This document shows, piece after piece, positions 20,569-28,789 of a DNA stretch of 64,000 bases. Location of the stretch: assembly GCF_029906645.1 (NCBI RefSeq), contig NZ_JARYGZ010000001.1:2349985-2413984 (forward strand), read 5' to 3'. How positions within the stretch are numbered: the stretch's first letter is position 1; each line of letters opens with the position of its first letter. Below the pieces are notes generated by a model that did no database searches, was not told the DNA's origin, and was given only the letters and a program-made list of their open reading frames with translations. Origin of the DNA: Sphingomonas oryzagri (GTDB lineage Bacteria; Pseudomonadota; Alphaproteobacteria; Sphingomonadales; Sphingomonadaceae). The position numbers were made by a program, and so were the translations under genes.

Positions 20569-21780
20569 CTAGCGCCAGAAGAGCCCTTTGCGCCCCGCCT
20601 TGCTCCGGCGGCCCTTGAGATCGAGGTAGAGAGCAAGCCCTGAGATCGACAGGAAGGCGAGCGATAGACCGGAAAGAAGATCGATCACGCGCCCCGGCAC
20701 GCCGATCACATCGCCGCGATGGATCCTCTTCAGCAACTCATGAAGCTGCCACCCGGTCGGGAACCCGGTATAGGGGTATCCCGCCCCGCTCAGCCCTTCC
20801 GTCATCCCGCTCCGGGCGTTGAAGATCAGCTGCTCGGTCGCATCGCCGCCCGCGATGATGATGCCCTGCGGATGCCCCGCGAAGGTGCGAAGCCGGATGG
20901 CCTTGATGGGCCGGTCGCCATCGTGCGCGCGGTAGGCAGCAAGCGTGGCGACAAGCATCGGATCGCGTTCGTCATCGCGCAAAGGCGTCGAGAAGTCGCC
21001 TACGGTCCCAATCGGTGAGAAGCCGTGTACCAGCCGATCGGGATAGAGGGCGCGGTAGAGGCCAAAGGAAAGGCTGTCGATCGAGAGCAAGGTACCGGTC
21101 ACCGCGACGACGAGCAGGAACACCGCCGCCACTACCGAGACGGAGCGGTGCAAGCGACGCCAGGCGCCGCCGGCGGACCAGAAGGGATTGTAGCGCTTCA
21201 GTCGCGCACGCGCCTTGAGCAACCGGAAGTACATGACGATCCCGGTCACGATCATCGCTCCGAGTCCGATGCCGACGAAGGCGTTCAGCCAAAGCATGTC
21301 GTCGCCGAGGAAAAAGAGGCGATGAAGATGCTTGGCCGTATTGTGCGCCGAGCTTTGTGGCCCTTGCGGTCCGTTCGGCGGCGGCGGCAGCCTCTGCCCG
21401 TCGGCTAAGGAATAACGCAGAGTGATTTCGCCGGAACGGACCTCGCCAACGGCTTTCCCCTGCTCGCTTCGCACATCAAGATAGGCCAGCGGAGCGGCCG
21501 GCCCGAGATCGGAGCGGACCGCGCGCGTTAGGCTCTCGAACAGGCGGGCGTAGTCACTCCCCGTTGGGAAACTCTGCGCGGCATAATCCTGCGGACGGAT
21601 CACGATCTGGTTGGGCGGGCCATCGATGCTTTCCCGGATCGCGAGCATGTTGGGATCGGTCGCCGGCGCATGTGACATGATGGTCGCGATGTCGATGCCT
21701 TGGACGGCGATCCCGGTGATCGAAAACCACAAGGCAAAGCCCAGAATGACGATGGCGATCCAGCGATGGACGATCCGCAT
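20569..21780 (-). CDS. PepSY-associated inner-membrane protein (second copy)
   Basis: A 403-residue PepSY-TM protein. It has an N-terminal helix (RIVHRWIAIVILGFALWF), a periplasmic region, a central pair of helices (LNAFVGIGLGAMIVTGIVMY; LHRSVSVVAAVFLLVVAVTG), a second periplasmic part and a C-terminal helix (LLSGLSLAFLSISGLALYL) with a basic tail ending KGLFWR. It shares the same plan and many positions with the protein at 10192-11460 (VHRW, DPN..A.R, DYA.LF, LSISG, LFW). It is convergent with the Fec-type receptor, so it probably acts with it in ferric-chelate reduction or release but is transcribed separately. Confidence 0.88.
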   Translation of the reverse strand: MRIVHRWIAIVILGFALWFSITGIAVQGIDIATIMSHAPATDPNMLAIRESIDGPPNQIVIRPQDYAAQSFPTGSDYARLFESLTRAVRSDLGPAAPLAYLDVRSEQGKAVGEVRSGEITLRYSLADGQRLPPPPNGPQGPQSSAHNTAKHLHRLFFLGDDMLWLNAFVGIGLGAMIVTGIVMYFRLLKARARLKRYNPFWSAGGAWRRLHRSVSVVAAVFLLVVAVTGTLLSIDSLSFGLYRALYPDRLVHGFSPIGTVGDFSTPLRDDERDPMLVATLAAYRAHDGDRPIKAIRLRTFAGHPQGIIIAGGDATEQLIFNARSGMTEGLSGAGYPYTGFPTGWQLHELLKRIHRGDVIGVPGRVIDLLSGLSLAFLSISGLALYLDLKGRRSKAGRKGLFWR

Positions 21781-21961
21781 TTTCCCCTCCTCCGGCCGCA
21801 GGGCGACACACTTCTCTTGGGCCTGCGCTCAGGGCGAGAAAACCGCCTCCATCGGCTAATCTATATCCGTCGACGCCGATCGAATGATCTTGCTGCGCGC
21901 CCCTTTGCTACGCGCGATACGAGAGGCAGCGACGAGGCGCGAAGCCTCCCGGAGGGGATCG

Positions 21962-23320
21962 ATGCTGACGAGAACGGCGCGTGCCGTCCTGATCGCCGCA
22001 TTCATGGCATGGCCGATTCCGACCTCGGCCCGGCTGTTCGGTGGCGCGGGCCGTGAGGAGATCGCGATACCGACATCGGTGCTGCCGCTCGATGGCTTCA
22101 CCCAGGTACATGATCCCTTGCAGGCACGTGTCGTCCTGCTCGACGACGGTAAGGCGCGTGCTGCGATAGCGGTGATCGACCAGACCTCGATTTTCGAGGA
22201 CTTGGTAGCAAGCCTGCAAGCGACCATCGGTCAGGCGACGGGCACCGCTCCCCAGGATGTGTTGGTGATCGCGAGCCATACCTTCTCGGCCCCGCACGCT
22301 TTCGCGCCAGACCACCTCCCGCCTGGCGTCGCGATGTCGCCCGAGGACCAGAAGCGCGCCATCACGTATCAGGCAGCGCTACTCGATGCCGCCGGCAGAG
22401 CGGCGTCCGAGGCCTCGGCGAGCCTGGTACCCGTCGAACCGGTCTTCTCCGGCGGAGCGAGCCGTGTGAACGCCAACCGCAACCATCCGTCCGCCCGGGG
22501 CTGGTGGCTGGGCGCCAACGAAGCCGGTTTCGTGGACAGCAGTGTTGGAGTGCTCACGCTCGAGACGGACAGCCATCGACCGATCGCGACGCTCGTCAAC
22601 TATGCCGTTCAGTCCTCGGTGATGGATCATTCCGTAGGCGGCGACGGGGGCAAGGGCGTCACGGCAGATCTGGCGGGCGCGACGGCGCACCGGATCGAGG
22701 CGCTTCGGCCCGGCTCCGTATCATTGTTCCTGACCGGAGCCGCCGGCGACCAGATGCCGGCCTATACCGCCCGCCGGTATGTCTATGACGCGGGGGGAGA
22801 TTACCGGATGATCGATATCGGTGATCGGGGCTATCCGCTGGTCGATCTACAGGGCGAACGGCTCGGAGACGCCGTAATCGCGGCCCTTCCCGCTCCTCTC
22901 CCGGCCAGTGGTAGCCGAGAAGACGCGATACGCGTCCTGCACGGCGCGGTCACGCTCGGTGCGCAGGAGCGGCCAAAGGACCTCCAGCAGATCAAGCCAA
23001 GCCGGGCCTATCGCTTTGTCACGGCGGGCGAGGTCCGGGCTCCCTTCGTCATCGTGACGATCGGCGATACCGCCATCGTGGGTGTCCAGGCGGAACTGTC
23101 TGCGGCGACCGGCGCCGCGATCCGCGCCAGTTCCCCATTCCGACACACGATGGTGGTGACGATGGTGAACGGGGCGGCCAAATACATGCCTGACGAAGCT
23201 GCCTATCGCGACATCACCTACGAAGCCATGGATTCGTCCTTCGCGCCGGGTTCGGCGGAGCGGTTCGCAGCGGACATCGAGCGGCAACTCGCCGTGCTGC
23301 ACGCGGCCAAAAGGAAGTAG
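21962..23320 (+). CDS. Neutral/alkaline ceramidase-like hydrolase
   Basis: A 452-residue exported protein (signal peptide RAVLIAAFMAWPIPTSA). It resembles the N-terminal catalytic domain of neutral/alkaline non-lysosomal ceramidases: a His-containing VIASHTFSAPHAF at the zinc-ligand position, LVNYAVQSSVMDHSVGGD, and FLTGAAGDQMPAYT, which matches the nucleophile-loop region GAAGDxxP. It is shorter than classical ceramidases (about 650 residues) and lacks their C-terminal immunoglobulin-like domain. Substrate specificity is therefore uncertain, and several bacterial proteins of this shape have no proven activity. GGAGGGG at 21951-21957 precedes ATG 21962. Sphingomonads make glycosphingolipids, so a self or environmental sphingolipid is a possible substrate. 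The next gene, an exported esterase, follows by 50 bases. Confidence 0.78.
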   Translation: MLTRTARAVLIAAFMAWPIPTSARLFGGAGREEIAIPTSVLPLDGFTQVHDPLQARVVLLDDGKARAAIAVIDQTSIFEDLVASLQATIGQATGTAPQDVLVIASHTFSAPHAFAPDHLPPGVAMSPEDQKRAITYQAALLDAAGRAASEASASLVPVEPVFSGGASRVNANRNHPSARGWWLGANEAGFVDSSVGVLTLETDSHRPIATLVNYAVQSSVMDHSVGGDGGKGVTADLAGATAHRIEALRPGSVSLFLTGAAGDQMPAYTARRYVYDAGGDYRMIDIGDRGYPLVDLQGERLGDAVIAALPAPLPASGSREDAIRVLHGAVTLGAQERPKDLQQIKPSRAYRFVTAGEVRAPFVIVTIGDTAIVGVQAELSAATGAAIRASSPFRHTMVVTMVNGAAKYMPDEAAYRDITYEAMDSSFAPGSAERFAADIERQLAVLHAAKRK

Positions 23321-23370
23321 AGAAGCGCCGGCTGGCGGCGATTGCACAAACCTGATTGGAGATGCCTCGC

Positions 23371-24852
23371 ATGACGGACGTATCGAGACGGGATTTTGTC
23401 GCGGCCGGCGCGGTGCTGGCGAGCGCGGCCTCGGCCGCGAGCCTGGCGTCCGGGCAGGCGCGTGCGGCCTCCAATCCCAATGGGTTCATGGCGGCGTCGA
23501 TGCCGCCCGGCCCCGGTGGCCCGGGCCGGCGTGAGAAGAGAGGCCCCGGTTTCCAGAGCATCTATGCCATCTGCGAAGTCACCGGCGGCGGCGAGAAGGT
23601 TTACGGCATCGCGGTCGAATATGATGCCGACATCAATCCCGCCAGCATCGCGCTCGACACCTTTCGCGCCAGCGTCTTTCCGGCGGCCGAAGGCTTCTTC
23701 GCCGGGATGCCGCAAGAGCCGGACAAAAATGCGACGACGGTCGCCGCCCGCCCGCGTGCCGTGGCGGCCATCTACACCAACGCCGAGCCGGCGCTGCGGC
23801 CCGACCGCAAGAGCGTCCCCGGCATGTTCGTGATCGCCGAGTTCCAGCACGACGCCGACCTGAGCCTGCCGACGACGGACAGCGACAAGGTGTCGCTGAC
23901 GCAGACCAAAGCGGTCACGACGACCGCAGGCGCTGTCTATGGACCCAGCGCCACCGTCTGGAGCAACGTCGGGCAGCGCGGCAACAGCGTCGTCATCCGC
24001 GGCGTCGATGCGTGGGAGCAGAACCACTGGTGGTGGGACGATACGCGCTCGACCTGGCTCGAATACAGCATCTACCTGCCCAAATCCTTCCTTAAGGAGG
24101 GCGGCGAGAACAAGGCCTATCCGCTCGTCCTCGCCATCACCCATTCCGGCACGAGCTACGACGGCAATTGCGCCCAGACGCTCACCGAGCAGTGCATCGC
24201 CAGCATCTGGAGCCTCCCGGAGGAGCAGGAGCGCCACGAATGCGTGGTCATCACGCCGCGGTATGAGCGCACGACGATGAACGACTATTGGGAGCATACC
24301 AACGACGTCGAGAACACCTACAGGCTGGTCGAATCGCTGCTTTCCAACACATGGAACTACGGCAACCCCAACCTGCCCGATCGGGCGGACAAGGTGCTGA
24401 AGATCGATCCCAAGCGGGTTTATTGCACCGGCTGGTCCATGGGCGCCATGACTTCGCTGTGGCTGATGGCCAAACACCCCGGCACCTTCGCCGGTGGCCT
24501 CATCATCGCCGGCCAGCAGCGCCCCTCCGATGTCGTGACGCTCGCCCACCAGAACGTCCTCATCATCACGGGCACCGAAGACGGCAAGGCCACGCCTTGG
24601 AACGAGAAATGCGTGCCGGTCTGGGAGAAGGCGGGTGCCCGGGTGACGCGCCCCGCCGAGTTGCTCGATCCCGAATTGATCTTCCCCCTCAACGATCAGC
24701 AGAAGCTGACCCAACAGGTCGAAGGCTACCTCGCCAAAGGCGGCAACATCACCTTCCTCACCTTCAAGGGCGTCGACCACATGGGGTCAGCGCGCAAATT
24801 CTTCTACATCAAGGCGGCGCGAGACTGGTTGTTCAGACAGGAGACGACATAG
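23371..24852 (+). CDS. Tat-exported alpha/beta-hydrolase esterase (PHB-depolymerase/prolyl-oligopeptidase-like)
   Basis: A 493-residue protein. The twin-arginine signal SRRDFVAAGAVLASAA indicates export folded through Tat. The hydrolase part (residues about 220-490) has the nucleophile in YCTGWSMGAMTSLW, an Asp/Glu in IITGTEDGKATPW and a His in FKGVDHMGSARKF. Upstream, FQSIYAICEVTGGGEKVYGI begins an extra N-terminal beta-rich domain of about 150 residues. The start at 23371 is preceded by GGAG; TTG at 23356 and ATG at 23362 lie too close to or before that site. It follows the ceramidase-like gene by 50 bases, probably in the same transcript. The substrate is unknown. Confidence 0.82.
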   Translation: MTDVSRRDFVAAGAVLASAASAASLASGQARAASNPNGFMAASMPPGPGGPGRREKRGPGFQSIYAICEVTGGGEKVYGIAVEYDADINPASIALDTFRASVFPAAEGFFAGMPQEPDKNATTVAARPRAVAAIYTNAEPALRPDRKSVPGMFVIAEFQHDADLSLPTTDSDKVSLTQTKAVTTTAGAVYGPSATVWSNVGQRGNSVVIRGVDAWEQNHWWWDDTRSTWLEYSIYLPKSFLKEGGENKAYPLVLAITHSGTSYDGNCAQTLTEQCIASIWSLPEEQERHECVVITPRYERTTMNDYWEHTNDVENTYRLVESLLSNTWNYGNPNLPDRADKVLKIDPKRVYCTGWSMGAMTSLWLMAKHPGTFAGGLIIAGQQRPSDVVTLAHQNVLIITGTEDGKATPWNEKCVPVWEKAGARVTRPAELLDPELIFPLNDQQKLTQQVEGYLAKGGNITFLTFKGVDHMGSARKFFYIKAARDWLFRQETT

Positions 24853-25021
24853 CTCGCCGAACCAACGCCGGCCGGAGAAGCGACGATAATGCGCTGCGTC
24901 TTCGCCATAATCGAACGACCGGCTTCGGGATTAAGTGATTTTACGCTGAACGGCGACGCATGGGCGACGACCGGAAACATCAAGACGCCAACGCATCCGA
25001 GATGCGTATCACGTCGTTTGA

Positions 25022-25187
25022 TCAGGCGGCAGGCGAGACCGGCACGCCCTGCTGCCCAGTCTCCTTGAGATCCTTTTCGATCTGCCCTGAGCGCTTCATC
25101 TCCGCGATGAACGCGCGGACATAGGCCGCAGCAGCCGTCCGTCCCTTGGGTGTGGATCGGCGCTGAAGCGGCACCCCGGCCTTCCCT
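25022..25187 (-). pseudogene. C-terminal fragment of a family-3 periplasmic solute-binding protein
   Basis: The minus-strand frame between stops reads KAGVPLQRRSTPKGR, then AAAYVRAFIAEMKRSGQIEK, DLKETGQQGVPVSPAA and a TGA at 25022. The AYVRAFIAEMK..G..E......G..GV.V.PAA pattern is the usual C-terminal helix and tail of family-3 (amino-acid type) ABC solute-binding proteins. Only about 55 residues remain and no start or N-terminal part is present, so this is a dead end-piece of a lost gene. Confidence 0.55.
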
Positions 25188-25228
25188 CAGGTAAGTGCCT
25201 GCATATCCTCGACATATCAGTTTCAGAT

Positions 25229-25258
25229 GGGGTCCCGATCGGCGCCGATCGGGACCCC
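25229..25258. repeat. Perfect 30-bp palindrome
   Basis: Left arm GGGGTCCCGATCGGC (25229-25243) is followed without a spacer by its exact reverse complement (25244-25258). There is no T run on either side, so it does not look like a standard terminator. It could fold as a strong hairpin in RNA or serve as a binding site for a dimeric protein. It lies in a gene-remnant region. Confidence 0.8.
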
Positions 25259-25379
25259 GCATATCCCCACAAATCTGTTTATTCTGATTAGCTTACAGTC
25301 TAGCACCGGGGTTCCCGCTTCGCCGCCCGTCTGCATTATAGATTCCGAGCTGCCAGACCAACCCGTCGCGGAAGCGATA

Positions 25380-26006
25380 TTATTTCCGTGAGAGGCCAGA
25401 GCTAATCATCTCGCTTGCCGCTTTCGCAACTTCGGAAGGATCGCCATCGTCTGTCCAGACACCGTAGCGTAGGCCTAAAAAAACATTCATCCCCATGATC
25501 GCCCAGGCACGCACCTCGTTGTCGCCCGCAATCAAGTCGCCATTTTCAACCGCATCGTCGAGGCTCGCACGATAGCCGTCCGCGATGCTCTGATAATGAT
25601 CGTGATGCGCGTCCGCCGCGACGAAGCGGGCCTGGTCGATGATCGTGTAGAGCGCCTTGTGATGCCGCACGAAGTCGAGGAAAGCTTCAATGCCCGCCTG
25701 CTCACCGGAGAGGCGGTCCGGCTCGCGCAAGATCGTGGGCACGACATGTTCTTTCACCTGTCGGCTCATGTCCCGCACCAGTGCGCGGAAGATCGCCTCC
25801 TTGGAATCGAAATAGGTGTAGAAGCTGCCGATCGCGATACCGGCGCGATCGGCGATCTTGGCGATCGCGGCATCGTGGAAACCCTTCTCGCCGAACTCGT
25901 CGGCCGCCGCATCGAGCAGCGCGCGCAACGTTCGGCGCCCGCGTTCGGTGCGCGGAATTTTCGCGCCCGTGGCCGTCGCCCCCTTCTTCGCTTCCGGGCC
26001 TTTCAT
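25380..26006 (-). CDS. TetR-family transcriptional regulator
   Basis: A 208-residue regulator. The N-terminal DNA-binding domain is TERGRRTLRALLDAAADEFG, KGFHDAAIAKIADRAGIAIG and SFYTYFDSKEAIFRALVRDM, the typical TetR helix-turn-helix. The C-terminal ligand domain begins around residue 75 and contains LDFVRHHKALYTIIDQARFV. The first 20 residues are rich in Lys and Arg. The gene is divergent from a TonB receptor 126 bases away, so the likely target is that shared promoter region. The ligand is unknown. Confidence 0.93.
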   Translation of the reverse strand: MKGPEAKKGATATGAKIPRTERGRRTLRALLDAAADEFGEKGFHDAAIAKIADRAGIAIGSFYTYFDSKEAIFRALVRDMSRQVKEHVVPTILREPDRLSGEQAGIEAFLDFVRHHKALYTIIDQARFVAADAHHDHYQSIADGYRASLDDAVENGDLIAGDNEVRAWAIMGMNVFLGLRYGVWTDDGDPSEVAKAASEMISSGLSRK

Positions 26007-26042
26007 CCTCGCCTCGTCTTCATGCCCGGCATTTTGTAAAGT

Positions 26043-26063
26043 TGAAAGCCGGTTCAGGTTTCA
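26043..26063. promoter_or_regulatory. Candidate TetR operator
   Basis: An inverted repeat TGAAA (26043-26047) and TTTCA (26059-26063) with 11 bases between, located between the divergent TetR and TonB-receptor genes. Its size and position fit a TetR-type site, but the arms are short and the match could be chance. Confidence 0.3.
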
Positions 26064-26131
26064 GTATAGAGCATCCGAAGCCGGAGCAACCCTGACGCAG
26101 GAGGTCGCCCGGTTCAGGAGGAGGAACGCTC

Positions 26132-28501
26132 ATGGGTTCCGGCATCGCCGCTTTTCGCATCCGTCTCGCGCTTGGCACCGCGCTGCTGGCGACGGCGCCC
26201 GCGCTCGCGCAACAGGATGCGCCCGCCGGCCCGGCCTCGCCCGCGGTCGCAGCGGAGCAGCCGAGCGGCAACGAAATCGTCGTGGTGGCCCGCCGCCGGG
26301 CGGAGAAGCTGATCGACGTGCCGATCGCGGTGACCGCCTACACCGCCGATCAGCTTTCCAAGGAGCAGGCCATCGATCTCTCCGGCATCCAGGGCACGGC
26401 GCCCAACGTGAACCTGGTGCAGGGCCGCGGATCGACCAGCAACGCCAGCATCTTCATCCGCGGCATCGGCCAGCCCGATGCGTTGCAGACGTTCGATCCG
26501 GCGGTCGGCGTCTATGTCGACGGTGTCTATATCAGCCGCATCCAGGGCGCCCTGTTCAACCTGTTCGACGTCGATCATATCGAGGTGCTGCGCGGGCCGC
26601 AGGGCACGCTCTACGGCAAGAACACGATCGGCGGCGCGGTCAACATCATCTCGAAGAAGCCCGATCTGGACGAGATGCACGCCAGCGGCAACTTCACCTA
26701 CGGATCGTACAACCAGAAGCTCGCCAACGCCTACGTCACCGTCCCGCTCGTCACAGACAAGCTCGCGCTGAGCCTCGCCGGCGTCTACGACCGACGCGAC
26801 GGCACGGTGGAGGATCCGCTCACCGGCCGCCACTATAACGACCGCAACACCCAGGCCGGCCGCGCCATCCTGCGCTACAAGGCGTCCGACAAGGTCGAGC
26901 TCACGCTGGAGGGCGATTATACCCATCAGCATACCCGGCCGACGCTCGGTTACGCGACCGCGCCGCTCACCAACGTCGATCTGATCACCGGCGCGCAACA
27001 GGTGATCTCGCCCGCCTATCCGGACGGCCCCTACGACTATAAGGCCTCGACCAGCCTGCAGCCGGGGCAGGACCAGACGCTCCACCATTGGGGCGTGGCG
27101 TTCACCGCCAATGTCGAACTCAACGACGCCTTCACGCTCACCTCGATCACCGCCTATCGCAAGCTGAAGCCCAATTACTGGCTCGATTTCGATGCCACCC
27201 AGCTCCAGCTCGCCGACGCCTATGTCGGCGTGCGCCAGCGCCAGGTGAGCCAGGAGCTGCAGCTGAAATATGATCACGGCCCGCTCAAGGGTGTCGCCGG
27301 GCTCTATTATTTGAACGAGCACATCGCCTCGAACCAGCTGTCCGAAGATGACGACTACATCACCGTGCTCGGCACACCGGCGACCTTCCAGCGCTACATC
27401 ACGGATTTCCAGACGACCAAGAGCTACGCCGCCTTCGGGCAGATGACCTACGATTTCACCGACAAGCTCTCGGCCACCGCGGGCATCCGCTACACCAGCG
27501 AGCGCAAGCATTATGTCCGCTCCACCTATACGGTGCTCGGCAATCCGCTGCTCGGCGGCACGATCACCAGCGCGCCGTTCGATTTCCCGGGTTCGCTGCC
27601 GGCGCCCTACAACGAACTCGATCATGCCGACTTCCACGCCTGGACGCCGAGCTTCACGCTTTCCTACAAGCCGACGCGCGATACGCTGCTCTACGCGTCT
27701 GCCTCGCGCGGGTTCAAGTCGGGCGGCTTCAACGGCCGCGTCAACGGCCTCGGCGACGTCACGCAGGTGGTGAACGGCCAGACCGTCGTCGTCCCCTATT
27801 TCAAGCCCGAGACGGTGTGGACCTACGAAGCCGGCGCCAAGGGCAGCTTCCTCGGCGGCCGTGTGAGCCTGTCGGGCGACGTCTTCTACAGCGACTACAA
27901 GGATTTCCAGGCGCGCGTCGGCGGCGGCACGACGGGCATCCTCGGCGGCTCCTTCCCGGTGATCAACGCCGGCAAGCTGCGCATCTGGGGCATCGAGACC
28001 GAGCTCGCGATCAGGCCGACCAGGGCCTGGTCGATCCGTGCCGACGTCGGCTATCTCAACGCCAAGTATCTGACTTTCAACGATGCGCGCCGCACGCCGC
28101 CCTACGGCACCGACAATTTCTCCTGCAACCCGACCGGCCAGCACATCGTCTGCAAGCCCGCCTTTGCGCCGCCGCTCTCGGCCAGCCTCGGCAGCGACTA
28201 TGCGTTCGACCTGAACGGGGCCGGCACGATCACCATTGGCGGCGACGCCCGCTTCGTGGACAAGCAGTGGCTGTCCGTCGACAACCGGCCGGGCCTCTAC
28301 GAGAACGGCTATTGGCTGTTCAACGCCTATGTCCGCTACGATGCGCCGAACGGGCACTGGTACGTGCAGGGCGGCGTGAAGAATGCGGCCAATACCATCT
28401 ACAAGACGGATGCGCAGGAATTCTCCTCCGTCGGCAACATCCAGACCGTCTATTACGGCGATCCGCGCACCTGGACGGGGACGGTGGGCTTCCGCTTCTG
28501 A
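26132..28501 (+). CDS. TonB-dependent receptor
   Basis: A 789-residue outer-membrane receptor. It has a signal peptide (LALGTALLATAPALAQ), a TonB-box-like EIVVVARRRAE, and a plug with IFIRGIGQPDALQTFDPAVG, VYVDGVYISR and IEVLRGPQGTLYGKNTIGGA. A 22-strand-type barrel ends TWTGTVGFRF with the expected terminal Phe. A strong ribosome site (GGAGGAGG, 26117-26124) precedes ATG 26132. It is divergent from a TetR regulator that probably controls it. No dedicated enzyme gene follows on the same strand, so the cargo cannot be inferred. Confidence 0.94.
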   Translation: MGSGIAAFRIRLALGTALLATAPALAQQDAPAGPASPAVAAEQPSGNEIVVVARRRAEKLIDVPIAVTAYTADQLSKEQAIDLSGIQGTAPNVNLVQGRGSTSNASIFIRGIGQPDALQTFDPAVGVYVDGVYISRIQGALFNLFDVDHIEVLRGPQGTLYGKNTIGGAVNIISKKPDLDEMHASGNFTYGSYNQKLANAYVTVPLVTDKLALSLAGVYDRRDGTVEDPLTGRHYNDRNTQAGRAILRYKASDKVELTLEGDYTHQHTRPTLGYATAPLTNVDLITGAQQVISPAYPDGPYDYKASTSLQPGQDQTLHHWGVAFTANVELNDAFTLTSITAYRKLKPNYWLDFDATQLQLADAYVGVRQRQVSQELQLKYDHGPLKGVAGLYYLNEHIASNQLSEDDDYITVLGTPATFQRYITDFQTTKSYAAFGQMTYDFTDKLSATAGIRYTSERKHYVRSTYTVLGNPLLGGTITSAPFDFPGSLPAPYNELDHADFHAWTPSFTLSYKPTRDTLLYASASRGFKSGGFNGRVNGLGDVTQVVNGQTVVVPYFKPETVWTYEAGAKGSFLGGRVSLSGDVFYSDYKDFQARVGGGTTGILGGSFPVINAGKLRIWGIETELAIRPTRAWSIRADVGYLNAKYLTFNDARRTPPYGTDNFSCNPTGQHIVCKPAFAPPLSASLGSDYAFDLNGAGTITIGGDARFVDKQWLSVDNRPGLYENGYWLFNAYVRYDAPNGHWYVQGGVKNAANTIYKTDAQEFSSVGNIQTVYYGDPRTWTGTVGFRF

Positions 28502-28515
28502 CCGGCTGGCAGACT

Positions 28516-28554
28516 GATAGCGTCCTCCGAACGATATATTCGGCAGGCGCTATC
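28516..28554. other. Nested inverted repeat downstream of TonB receptor
   Basis: GATAGCG (28516-28522) pairs with CGCTATC (28548-28554), and inside it CCGAA (28527-28531) pairs with TTCGG (28539-28543) around a 7-base loop. It starts 14 bases after the receptor stop. There is no T run, so it is more likely an mRNA 3-prime structure than a classical terminator. Confidence 0.4.
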
Positions 28555-28789
28555 GCTCCGCTTCCGGAATATGAAACCTGCGAAACTTCGAAAGAAGTCA
28601 TTCTCCGCGTGCAAACGGAAGCGGAATAATACTTACTTGAAGCAAGGGAACGGTGCGAAACACAACAGTCAGAATTTAGAAATAATACAAAGGCGGACGA
28701 ACGTCCTCGATTCGCATCGAGCGGCCGGAATACGACGCTATGGCATAACCGGATGGCTAAAATTTCTGGCACTTACGGAACTCCCGCAC

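Larger units (their letters stand above)
24853..25379. other. Remnant-containing intergenic region
   Basis: About 530 bases with no intact gene. It holds a C-terminal remnant of a solute-binding-protein gene (25022-25187), a perfect 30-bp palindrome (25229-25258) and AT-rich sequence (25263-25300) beyond the TetR gene stop. The base composition is visibly lower in GC than in the neighbours. Confidence 0.6.

Noticed and set aside
24804..25262. 152-codon minus-strand open frame over the esterase end and the gap
   Set aside because: Composition is irregular; the coding signal in this area is in another frame (the solute-binding-protein remnant).
26114..28357. 747-codon minus-strand open frame over the TonB receptor
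   Set aside because: A mirror of the high-GC codon pattern of the receptor. The sequence lacks hydrophobic cores, signal or motifs. The same applies to 11963-13894 (plus) and 3470-4720 (minus).
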